Below, one piece after another: positions 24,448 through 32,452 of a stretch of DNA of 53,431 nucleotides. Origin of the DNA: Flavobacterium hibisci (GTDB lineage Bacteria; Bacteroidota; Bacteroidia; Flavobacteriales; Flavobacteriaceae). The stretch covers positions 1-53,431 of the forward strand of contig NZ_JAIQDW010000026.1 of assembly GCF_020026925.1 (NCBI RefSeq), given 5' to 3'. Both the position numbers and the translations under genes were made by a program. The notes beneath the pieces are model-generated. The model made no database searches and had not been told where the DNA came from. It saw nothing but the letters and a program-made list of their open reading frames with translations. Each line of letters starts with the position of its first letter. The first letter of the stretch is position 1.

Positions 24448-27075
24448 TTATTTTTTCTTTTTAAACAAACCATTTAATAAATCGCTGGCTTTAGCTTTGA
24501 CTTCTTCATTCGTCTTTGCCTTATTTTCAGCATCGGTTTTTGTAGTGTCTTTTGATTTACTGTTTTTGTTGAGTAAATCGTTAAGTGCAGCAGCACCTTT
24601 TTGTGTTAATTTTTCTTTTTGTTGACTTACCACCTGACTGGTAAGATTATTAACCGCTGTTTTAGTATCAATAGCCACTTTTGGGTTTGAAAAATTACCC
24701 GTTATCAAACCTGAAATTGGAATATTTTCCAGTTTTGCGGCATCAGCAGGCGATAATTTAGAAAGAAAAGCATTTGCCTCCTTGCCTAAATATTTGGCAG
24801 GAACATCTAACTTTAAATTATAATTCATGGTTTGATCAAAACCGTGAGTTCCGTCAACAGTAACTTTAATATCCTGATATTTAATGTCAAATGGTTTTAC
24901 TTTTACTTTGCCATCTTCAAAAGATAAGGCCATTTTCAGGTCATTCAGATTCAGTTTATTGACATCAATAAAATTTACTTTCGAACTCAAAGAATTCAAT
25001 AAAGTCGAATTTTTGGCATTTACAGTTGTTGAAAGCAATTGCCCTAATAAATCACCAGAAATGGAAGCTAGGTTTGGAGTCAGTTCCTTCGCATCTAGAT
25101 TTCCATTTAATTTAATTGTCGAATTCAGTTTACCATTAATAATTCCTGCAATTGGCGCAATTTTTTTCATCATATCCAGTTGCGTAAAAGTCTGGGCAAT
25201 ATCAACCTGATTGAAACCTAAATTCATATCAAAAGTAGGAACTTTTGTTTTCGTGGAAACCGTTCCGGTCAAACCGATAGATCCACCAAAAATAGAAGTT
25301 TTGAAATTTTCTAAAGTGGCTTTTTCATCTTTAATGATTAATTTTCCTGAAACCGCAGTCAGTTTTAAATTATCATATAAAACAGTATTTGCTTTTGCAT
25401 TTAAAGTGCAATTTAAAAACGCAGGAATTTTCATTGCGTCTGCAGGTTTTGCAGCCGTTTTTGTTTCAGTTTTTGCTTCACCACCTGCAGTTGTAGCTTT
25501 TGCAGGTTCTCGGGAAGTCATAAAATCATCAACAGCTAATTGGTTTGAACTCATATTGAAGTTTCCTTTCAGTTCTTGTTTCTTAAACATAAAACCATAG
25601 AAATTCTCCAAAATCCCATTAATAGCAATATCACTTCTTCCGGTAGTGGCATTAAACTGTTTTAAGTTAATTTTACTTGGGTTGAACTCCACCATTGCTG
25701 TGCTTATGTTCATCGATTTGTTATTCTCATCTGTATATTTAAATCCGGACAGACTCATTGTTCCTGCATTTTTGATGTTTTGATACTGGCTTTTTTCTAC
25801 AGAAGCCATATCAAAGTTGGTAGTTACATCCGCTTTTAAAATACCTGCCAAAGGTTTATCCAGTTTGATTGGATATGCTTTTGAAAGATTGGCCAAATTG
25901 ATGGTTCCTTTTAAAGCGGCATCAACAATAGGATTTACGGTTACGTTTTTTACATTCGCTTTTGCACTGAAAACATCCTGATCAATTCTAAACGAAAGTT
26001 TGTCCAGGTTTACATAAGTGTCGTTCAAAATACCGGTTTCATTGATGATTTTGGTATCAATTACGATATTCTGAACTGATTTTGGTAAGTTAGGATATTG
26101 GAATGAAGCATTATTAGATGCAATCGCAATATTGAATTTTGGAACCGTTGTGTCTGTCAGTTCTCCTTTAGCAAAACCAACAACGGTAAAATCCCCGGTT
26201 GTTTTAACGCCATCAAGACTTGCAGCATACGCTGAAGGAATTAATCCTAAGAAATTGGTGAACGATGATGTTGGGGTTTTGAATTTCAAATCATAAATCT
26301 GCGCTTTTTCAGCCATTTGAATAAAACCGTCAAACTCTAAAGGCAGCTGATTGATTAAAGCTTTGTTTTCTTTAAAAGTGTATTTGCTTTGCTCTAAATC
26401 AATCCCTAAAACAGCATCCAGAGTCAGCTTTACATTTTTAAGATAATTCATTTTATCCATGTCCAAAGAAACGTTGGCTGTAGATTTTGTAGTCAGATCA
26501 AGTTTTGAATTGGTAAAATCTCCTGTCCCTTCGTGATTCAGGCTGTCGATTACCATTTTTATTTTTGAACCCTGATCGATATATCTGAAAGTGAAATTTT
26601 CAATTTTATAATTTTGGATTTTTAAAGAAAGAGGATCGCTTTTGCCATCTGATTTGGTTTCTTTTTCATCTTTCAAAGCGATATCAAAGTTCCCAACTCC
26701 GTCTTTATTGAAAATAATATTAATTAAACCATTTTGGGAACTGATTCCTTCAATGTTCAACGGTTCTTCTTTTCCTTTAAAAAGTTCCTTGATGCTCATT
26801 TTTAAATCCAGTTCCCCTAAGGAAACCAAAGTATCTCCTTCAAAAGGAGCTTTGTTGATGATCAACAGCTTTTCAATCGAAACATTCGCGTTTGGAAAGT
26901 TTTTAAACAAACTTAAATCTGCGTCAGCAAAACTTACTTTTGCATCGACGCTTTTGTTGATGGCTTCGGCAATTTTAGCTTTGATCTGATCTTTGAAAAG
27001 ATACGGAACAGCAAATAGTGCAGCAACTAGAACTACAAGTACAATTCCTGTGATTTTTAAAATTTTCTTTAACAT
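24448..27075 (-). CDS. AsmA-family protein
   Basis: The protein has 875 residues. It has one N-terminal membrane anchor (about residues 5-25, LKITGIVLVVLVAALFAVPYLF) and a very long periplasmic body of repeating beta strands, with the AsmA N-terminal pattern (VSFADADLSLFKNFPNANVSI) and an AsmA_2-like C-terminal part (GIINGKLNSTIKLNGNL, LSGLITGNFSNPKV-like strands). It ends with a Lys/Thr/Ala-rich low-complexity tail ending in KKKK. This family is thought to form bridge-like grooves for lipid traffic between membranes (as TamB/YhdP relatives). The Thr/Ala/Lys linker near residue 530 may be a domain border. It is monocistronic. Confidence 0.85.
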   Translation of the reverse strand: MLKKILKITGIVLVVLVAALFAVPYLFKDQIKAKIAEAINKSVDAKVSFADADLSLFKNFPNANVSIEKLLIINKAPFEGDTLVSLGELDLKMSIKELFKGKEEPLNIEGISSQNGLINIIFNKDGVGNFDIALKDEKETKSDGKSDPLSLKIQNYKIENFTFRYIDQGSKIKMVIDSLNHEGTGDFTNSKLDLTTKSTANVSLDMDKMNYLKNVKLTLDAVLGIDLEQSKYTFKENKALINQLPLEFDGFIQMAEKAQIYDLKFKTPTSSFTNFLGLIPSAYAASLDGVKTTGDFTVVGFAKGELTDTTVPKFNIAIASNNASFQYPNLPKSVQNIVIDTKIINETGILNDTYVNLDKLSFRIDQDVFSAKANVKNVTVNPIVDAALKGTINLANLSKAYPIKLDKPLAGILKADVTTNFDMASVEKSQYQNIKNAGTMSLSGFKYTDENNKSMNISTAMVEFNPSKINLKQFNATTGRSDIAINGILENFYGFMFKKQELKGNFNMSSNQLAVDDFMTSREPAKATTAGGEAKTETKTAAKPADAMKIPAFLNCTLNAKANTVLYDNLKLTAVSGKLIIKDEKATLENFKTSIFGGSIGLTGTVSTKTKVPTFDMNLGFNQVDIAQTFTQLDMMKKIAPIAGIINGKLNSTIKLNGNLDAKELTPNLASISGDLLGQLLSTTVNAKNSTLLNSLSSKVNFIDVNKLNLNDLKMALSFEDGKVKVKPFDIKYQDIKVTVDGTHGFDQTMNYNLKLDVPAKYLGKEANAFLSKLSPADAAKLENIPISGLITGNFSNPKVAIDTKTAVNNLTSQVVSQQKEKLTQKGAAALNDLLNKNSKSKDTTKTDAENKAKTNEEVKAKASDLLNGLFKKKK

Positions 27076-27180
27076 AACTATTTAATATTTGGGGTTTGAA
27101 TAGACAAAAATGATAAATGATTATAGCAAAAATAGCTTTTTATACCGGAGCTTTTTTGTAATTTTTTGATAAATTCAATA

Positions 27181-27214
27181 AAAAAATCCGTTTGAGTTTA
27201 TTATTTCAAACGGA
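27181..27214 (-). terminator. Terminator of the secreted hydrolase gene
   Basis: TCCGTTTGA and TCAAACGGA form a perfect 9-base stem; on the minus strand it is followed by a T-run (A-run at 27181-27186). It is 20 bases past the stop of the hydrolase. Confidence 0.75.
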
Positions 27215-27233
27215 TTTAATTTAATTTTTATTG

Positions 27234-28181
27234 TCATTTCTGAATAAATGAAACTATTTTGGAAGTCAGAGTTTCAGAAATCGGGAGTGTTTCATTATTA
27301 TAACTTTCAAAATTGGCCTGCTGGTCGCCTTCAATAACTTTCAGTATATGATTCATTTTGTCAATGATTAGCAATTCAGAATTTGGATTGGCTTTGGATA
27401 AATTTTCAGCATCCTGTACGGTTACCTGCAGATCTTTGTTTCCCTGTAGAATTAAAACCGGAATTGAAAGTTTCTTTATTTCTGTCTGCGGATTGTATTT
27501 GAACCACGAAATTAAGTAAGGCTGGATAGCGGGTCTGAAAAGCGAATTAAGCATTGGGTCGACATTTTTTACTGTTTTGCCGTTCTTCAGGCTGTCGATA
27601 ACAGGAAAAGTCATATCTTCAATCTGCTTCATTCCTTTGGAAGAAATTTGTGTCTTTAAAATTTTATCGGCTGCATCACCTGCCCCGGCAATTGAGATAA
27701 ATTTGTCTGCTTTTGCTCCGGCAATCATTCCAATTAATGATCCTTCGCTATGACCAATTACAATTACTTTAGAAAAACGTTTGTCTTGTTTTAGTAAATT
27801 AATCCAGCTTTTTGCATCTTCAGTATAATTTTCAAAAACCAGACCTGCTTCTGAAGGGGCAGCTGCTTTGCTTTCAGCAATTCCTCTTTTATCATAACGT
27901 AATGATGCAATTCCGTTTTTTGCTAAAACTTCGGCTAGCATTTTTAACGAATTGTTTTTCATCATCGGATTATTTCCGTTTCTGTCTGTTGGTCCCGAAC
28001 CGGCTATTATTAAGGCAACCGGACATTTTTTGGATACATCCGGAACAGTCAGGGTGCCGTGCAACTGATCGATATTTATTTTTAAGACAATCGGAGACTC
28101 CTTAAATGTGATTTCTTTTTTATCCTGTGCACTAACAAAACTTAGAATAAAAACGGTAAGAAGAAGAATTATTTTATTCAT
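27234..28181 (-). CDS. Secreted alpha/beta hydrolase
   Basis: The 315-residue protein has a signal peptide (MNKIILLLTVFILSFVSAQ). It has the oxyanion-hole segment LIIAGSGPTDRNGNN, the nucleophile elbow VIGHSEGSLIG, an acid in VLILQGNKDLQV, and the catalytic His in IDKMNHILK. This fits the serine aminopeptidase/lysophospholipase S33-like group of exported hydrolases. Its start is 9 bases after the sppA stop, so the two form an operon. Gene partners suggest envelope or secreted-protein housekeeping. The substrate is unknown. Confidence 0.87.
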   Translation of the reverse strand: MNKIILLLTVFILSFVSAQDKKEITFKESPIVLKINIDQLHGTLTVPDVSKKCPVALIIAGSGPTDRNGNNPMMKNNSLKMLAEVLAKNGIASLRYDKRGIAESKAAAPSEAGLVFENYTEDAKSWINLLKQDKRFSKVIVIGHSEGSLIGMIAGAKADKFISIAGAGDAADKILKTQISSKGMKQIEDMTFPVIDSLKNGKTVKNVDPMLNSLFRPAIQPYLISWFKYNPQTEIKKLSIPVLILQGNKDLQVTVQDAENLSKANPNSELLIIDKMNHILKVIEGDQQANFESYNNETLPISETLTSKIVSFIQK

Positions 28182-28190
28182 TTTTTGAAA

Positions 28191-29948
28191 TTATTTAATG
28201 TTGATGCTATACGGCATTATGGCCTGGGCGCCTTTTAATTTTTGAAGTCTTTTGATGTGCTCAATAAGTAAATAATTCTCTTCGCCAATTTCTTCTTTTA
28301 TGAAAGTTTCTTTAGACTGAGCAAATGGAAGACCTGACAGAAGATCATTTAAATTCTTCTCATATTCGGGATAATTTTGTGTACTGTAGGATTTTATTTT
28401 GGCAATTTTGGCTGCTTCGGCAATAGCATCATTGAGACCGCCAATTTTATCCACTAAACCAATTTTTAAAGCTTCAGAACCTGACCACACTCTTCCCTGG
28501 GCAATTGCATCTACTTGTGTAAAAGTCATTTTTCGGCCTTCGGCAACGTGGGTTACGAAAGTATTGTAAATGTTCTCAACACTTTCTAATGTAAAGGCTT
28601 TGAAATTTTCATCCACTGGTACAAACGGGCTGTAATTAGCCGAGTTTTCATGCGTTTTTACCTGCTCGGTATTGATTCCTAACTTGTTTGCCAATGGACT
28701 GAAATTCGGCAAAACTCCAAAAACGCCAATTGAACCTGTGATTGTGTTTTTTTCAGCAAAAATTTTATTCGCATTACAGGCAATGTAATAACCACCCGAT
28801 GCAGCATAATTACCCATAGAAACCACTACAGGTTTTACTTTCTTTGTAATCTCAATTTCTCTCCAGATCAAATCAGATGTCAGCGCACTTCCGCCTGGAC
28901 TGTCAATTCTTAAAACAATGGCTTTTACATCTTCATTTTCTCTCGCTTCTTTTAATGAACGGCGCATCGACCCTTCACCAATTTGATTCACATCACCTTC
29001 ACCGCTTCCAATTTCACCCTGAGCGTAGATTATTGCAATCTCATCGGTTGCAGTATTGGTCAAAGCTGTAGTGATGTAATTTTGTGTATAATCTGAAATG
29101 GATATTTTGTTATACTCCTCATCGCCGGTTACCTTTAAAGCTTTTTTTATGGCATTGTGATACACATCTTCATAAGCTACAATATCAACCAAATGCTGAG
29201 TTTTTGCCATTTCTGGAGTCCGTGCTAATAATCCGTTTGCAATTTCGTTTAATTTAGAAACAGGAATATTGCGGCTTTTTGAAATATCAGTTACAACAGT
29301 TGACCAAATCGAATTTAAAAGAGCGGTAATCTGCTCTCTGTTGGCATCGCTCATTTTGTTTTCAAGAAAAGGCTCAACAGCGCTTTTGTATTTTCCATGG
29401 CGAATGACTTCCATATGAATACCTGTTTTTTCCTGAAAATCCTTAAAGAACATTACTTCAGAAGAAAGTCCTTTAAAGTCAAGGTCACCAACAGGATTCA
29501 GATAAATGGTGTTGGCCACGGAGTTCAGATAATATTCTTTTTGAGAATACGTATTGGCATAAGCCCAGACAAATTTGCCTGATTTTTTGAAACTTTCCAA
29601 CGCATCTCTCAAAGCTTTATATTGTGCCAGTCCTAAGGAAGACTCATCGTTTAGTATCGAAATCCCTTTAATTTTATCATCGGTTTTTGCCGCTTCAATA
29701 GCATTGACTACATCCGTTAAACCAATTTTTCCATCTTTTGAGAATTGCGTTACCCAAGGGTCTGTAAATTTTCCGGCGTAGTCATTATTGATTCCTTTTA
29801 AATCTAATTCAATAACCGAATCAGCCTTTACTGATACGCTGTCGTCACCTCCAAAAATAGTTCCGATAAGTATTACTCCAAAAAAGAATAACATGATAAA
29901 AACAAAAATACCAATTACAGTGGCAACTACATTTCCTAAGAATTTCAT
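28191..29948 (-). CDS. sppA: Signal peptide peptidase SppA (67-kDa type)
   Basis: SppA degrades leftover signal peptides at the inner membrane. The 585-residue protein has an N-terminal membrane segment (about 8-32) and two tandem ClpP-like domains. The catalytic Lys is in the first (Lys188 in GKYKSAVEPF), the catalytic Ser in the second (Ser384 in NYAASGGYYIA), matching the split Ser/Lys dyad of E. coli SppA. The preceding motif RIDSPGGSALTSDLIWREI is conserved. It is followed 9 bases later by the secreted hydrolase. A TATATTTG box is present on the minus strand at 30045-30038 without a clear -33 element. Confidence 0.95.
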   Translation of the reverse strand: MKFLGNVVATVIGIFVFIMLFFFGVILIGTIFGGDDSVSVKADSVIELDLKGINNDYAGKFTDPWVTQFSKDGKIGLTDVVNAIEAAKTDDKIKGISILNDESSLGLAQYKALRDALESFKKSGKFVWAYANTYSQKEYYLNSVANTIYLNPVGDLDFKGLSSEVMFFKDFQEKTGIHMEVIRHGKYKSAVEPFLENKMSDANREQITALLNSIWSTVVTDISKSRNIPVSKLNEIANGLLARTPEMAKTQHLVDIVAYEDVYHNAIKKALKVTGDEEYNKISISDYTQNYITTALTNTATDEIAIIYAQGEIGSGEGDVNQIGEGSMRRSLKEARENEDVKAIVLRIDSPGGSALTSDLIWREIEITKKVKPVVVSMGNYAASGGYYIACNANKIFAEKNTITGSIGVFGVLPNFSPLANKLGINTEQVKTHENSANYSPFVPVDENFKAFTLESVENIYNTFVTHVAEGRKMTFTQVDAIAQGRVWSGSEALKIGLVDKIGGLNDAIAEAAKIAKIKSYSTQNYPEYEKNLNDLLSGLPFAQSKETFIKEEIGEENYLLIEHIKRLQKLKGAQAIMPYSINIK

Positions 29949-30085
29949 AAATATATTTTTTTAATAAGTAGCTAAAACAGACGTTTCGTTACACATTTTT
30001 TGACAAACAAATCGAATTCACTTTTGAACCCGTTACACAAATATATTGCTAATTCTAAAATAGTTTTAGTTAATTTGCATTAATT

Positions 30086-31219
30086 ATGAAATCACAGCAT
30101 CAGGTCGTATTATCTATAGGCAGCAATCAGGGAAACCGGTTGGAGAATATCCAAAGTTGTATTAATTTGATACATCAGGAGATTGGGACTGTAATTCAGG
30201 TTTCAAAATTATATGAGACGCCTGCGTGGGGTTTTGAAAGTGATGCTTTTTATAATTGTGCATTGCTTTTGCACAGTAATTCTTCAGCACAAAAGATACT
30301 CAGTCAGGTGCTGAAAGTAGAAAAACACTTAGGCCGGATACGTACGGATCAACAAGGATATCAATCCCGGATTATTGATGTTGATCTGATTGTTTTTGAC
30401 GATCAGATAATTGAAACAGAAAAGTTACAGATTCCGCATCCGCTGATGCAAAACCGGAAGTTTGTTTTATTGCCGATGCAGGATTTGAAATTGAACTGGA
30501 AACACCCGGCTCTTCAAAAAACAGTTTCCGAATTAATTGCCATTACTCCAGATGACAGCGTTTGTACAGTCGTTCAGGATTTAAAAAATCCATTGGAAGA
30601 AATCCCGCTGGAACAATTTAACTATATCGCCTTTGAGGGAAATATTGGTGCAGGAAAAACCACTCTGGTACAAAAAATCGCTGAAGATTTTAATGCAAAA
30701 ACCGTTTTGGAACGATTTGCAGATAATCCGTTTTTGCCAAAATTTTATAAAGATCAGAACCGATATGCCTTTCCGTTAGAGATGTCTTTTCTGGCGGATC
30801 GTTATCAGCAATTGTCTGATGATTTGGCGCAGTTTGATTTATTTAAAGATTTCGTAATTGCCGATTATCATATTTTTAAGTCGCTGATTTTTGCAAAGAT
30901 TACACTTGCTGAAGATGAGTATCGCCTGTACCGAAACTTGTTTGATATCATTTATAAAGAAATGCCAAAGCCGGATTTGTACGTTTATTTATATCAGAAT
31001 ACAAGCAGACTGCTTCAAAACATTAAAAAACGAGGCCGAAGTTATGAACAAAATATTTCAGCTGAATATTTGGATAAAATCAATAACGGCTATTTAGAAT
31101 ATATTAAATCCCAAACCGATTTGAATGTTTTGATCATTGATGTTTCAGATCGTGATTTTGTAAAGAAACATGAAGATTATCTTTTTATACTGAATGAAAT
31201 TCAGAAAGTAATCAAATAA
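30086..31219 (+). CDS. folK: Fusion of HPPK (FolK) and deoxynucleoside kinase
   Basis: Residues 1-165 are 6-hydroxymethyl-7,8-dihydropterin pyrophosphokinase: VVLSIGSNQGNRLENI at the start and the metal-binding signature RIIDVDLIVF (Asp98 and Asp100). Residues 178-377 are a deoxynucleoside kinase: P-loop EGNIGAGKTT (Gly185-Thr192), ERFADNPFL at 209-217, and the lid-type RGRSYEQ motif. The first domain makes the pterin diphosphate for folate synthesis, the second salvages deoxynucleosides to monophosphates. Both look intact. The fusion is seen in Bacteroidota and may link folate-dependent thymidylate supply with salvage; the biological reason is inferred. The gene stands alone, divergent from sppA. 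Confidence 0.9.
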   Translation: MKSQHQVVLSIGSNQGNRLENIQSCINLIHQEIGTVIQVSKLYETPAWGFESDAFYNCALLLHSNSSAQKILSQVLKVEKHLGRIRTDQQGYQSRIIDVDLIVFDDQIIETEKLQIPHPLMQNRKFVLLPMQDLKLNWKHPALQKTVSELIAITPDDSVCTVVQDLKNPLEEIPLEQFNYIAFEGNIGAGKTTLVQKIAEDFNAKTVLERFADNPFLPKFYKDQNRYAFPLEMSFLADRYQQLSDDLAQFDLFKDFVIADYHIFKSLIFAKITLAEDEYRLYRNLFDIIYKEMPKPDLYVYLYQNTSRLLQNIKKRGRSYEQNISAEYLDKINNGYLEYIKSQTDLNVLIIDVSDRDFVKKHEDYLFILNEIQKVIK

Positions 31220-31254
31220 TTATAAAATTTGTCAATCAGATTATCTGCAAATAT

Positions 31255-31788
31255 TTAAATAAAGCTAATTTTTTTAAATAAATCCCAAACAACAATCCCT
31301 GCACTTACTGCTATATTTAAAGAATGCTTTGTGCCTAATTGCGGAATTTCAATGCATCCATCGCAAATTGCTACGGCTTCCTGTGCAACTCCATATACTT
31401 CATTTCCGAAAACTAAAGCATATTTCTGATTCTTCTCTACTTTAAAATCCTGGAGAAAAATAGCACTTTCTACTTGTTCAATAGCAAGAGTTACTATCTT
31501 TTCTTTTTTTAGGTTTTCAATCACTTCCAAAACATTTTCATGGTGTTCCCAGGCAACAGTTTCAGTAGCGCCAAGAGCTGTTTTGTGGATTTCTTTATTT
31601 GGAGGTGAAGCTGTAATGCCGCACAAAATTATTTTCTCTACCAGAAAGGCATCAGCAGTTCTAAATACTGATCCGATGTTGTGTAAACTCCGAATATCAT
31701 CTAACACTAAAATCAGGGGTGTTTTCTCTGATTTTTTAAAATCAGCAATCGATTTTCTGTCTAGTTCACTATTTTCAAGTTTTCTCAT
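31255..31788 (-). CDS. TrmH-family (SPOUT) RNA methyltransferase
   Basis: The protein has 177 residues from the chosen ATG at 31788 (MRKLENSEL); an ATG at 31797 is also in frame. It has the SpoU signatures PLILVLDDIRSLHNIGSVFRTADAF, ALVFGNEVYGV, and the knot-forming C-terminus IEIPQLGTKHSLNIAVSAGIVVWDLF. Family members methylate 2'-OH groups of tRNA or rRNA with SAM; the short size without an added RNA-binding domain is like TrmL or TrmH. The exact target nucleotide is not known. It lies downstream of DUF1573 on the same strand, beyond that gene's terminator. Confidence 0.87.
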   Translation of the reverse strand: MRKLENSELDRKSIADFKKSEKTPLILVLDDIRSLHNIGSVFRTADAFLVEKIILCGITASPPNKEIHKTALGATETVAWEHHENVLEVIENLKKEKIVTLAIEQVESAIFLQDFKVEKNQKYALVFGNEVYGVAQEAVAICDGCIEIPQLGTKHSLNIAVSAGIVVWDLFKKISFI

Positions 31789-31807
31789 GGAGTTCAATTA
31801 TGGTCAT

Positions 31808-31836
31808 AAAAAAAGCTTCCAAAGATAAGGAAGCTT
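31808..31836 (-). terminator. Terminator of the DUF1573 gene
   Basis: AAGCTTCC (31813-31820) and GGAAGCTT (31829-31836) pair; on the minus strand five or more T follow. It separates the DUF1573 gene from the methyltransferase start, 20 bases on. Confidence 0.7.
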
Positions 31837-31859
31837 TTTCGATTATTTTATTGTTCAGA

Positions 31860-32291
31860 TTAGCTTTTTACAGGATCTGGTAAAACTGTACCTTTAATAG
31901 TTAAAGTTTTTGTTGGCTGCCCTTCAGCATTAGAAGTAACAGTTACAGTTTTTGTAAAAGCACCAACTCTGTCAGTAGCATATTTTACACCAATTACACC
32001 TTTAGCTCCCGGAGCAATTGGTTCTTTTGGTGTAGTAGGTACTGTACATCCACAAGATCCCTGAGTATTAGTAATAATCAATGGTTTTGTTCCGTTGTTT
32101 ACAAATACAAACTGACGGTTACCATCAGCATTGTGAGCGATAGTTCCGTAATCAATTGTTTCGTTTTCAAAAACCATTCCGGCTCCCTGAACTTTAGCAG
32201 CTTTTGCTGTAGCAGCCTTTTTAGTAGTTTGAGCATTAGAAGCTGTAATACCAGCTACAGCTAACATAGCGAATAAAATTATTTTTTTCAT
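31860..32291 (-). CDS. DUF1573 domain-containing exported protein
   Basis: The protein has 143 residues: a signal peptide (MKKIILFAMLAVAGITASNAQ), a short Ala/Lys/Thr linker (24-36), then one DUF1573 immunoglobulin-like domain with FENETIDYGTIAHNADGNRQF and the typical ITNTQGSCGCTVPTTPKEPI, IAPGAKGVIGVKYAT. The CGC motif may bind metal or be redox active; this is not shown. Such proteins are abundant, secreted and of unknown function in Flavobacteria. A TAGATTTG box on the minus strand (32330-32323) lies 32 bases upstream of the start. Confidence 0.87.
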   Translation of the reverse strand: MKKIILFAMLAVAGITASNAQTTKKAATAKAAKVQGAGMVFENETIDYGTIAHNADGNRQFVFVNNGTKPLIITNTQGSCGCTVPTTPKEPIAPGAKGVIGVKYATDRVGAFTKTVTVTSNAEGQPTKTLTIKGTVLPDPVKS

Positions 32292-32452
32292 CTTTAAAGT
32301 GTCTTTGTTTTTAATGATGAAACAAATCTATGTAAAATTCTGATATCTGTGCTTAAAAATTTCTTAAAATATTTTAATTTTTGAAGCCTTCTATATTCCT
32401 TCAAAAAATCATAAATTCGCTGTCTTAATTTTTCATTTAAAATACAAATAAT

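Noticed and set aside
25211..25600. 129-codon plus-strand frame inside the AsmA gene
   Set aside because: Shadow of the long, repeat-like AsmA coding frame on the minus strand.
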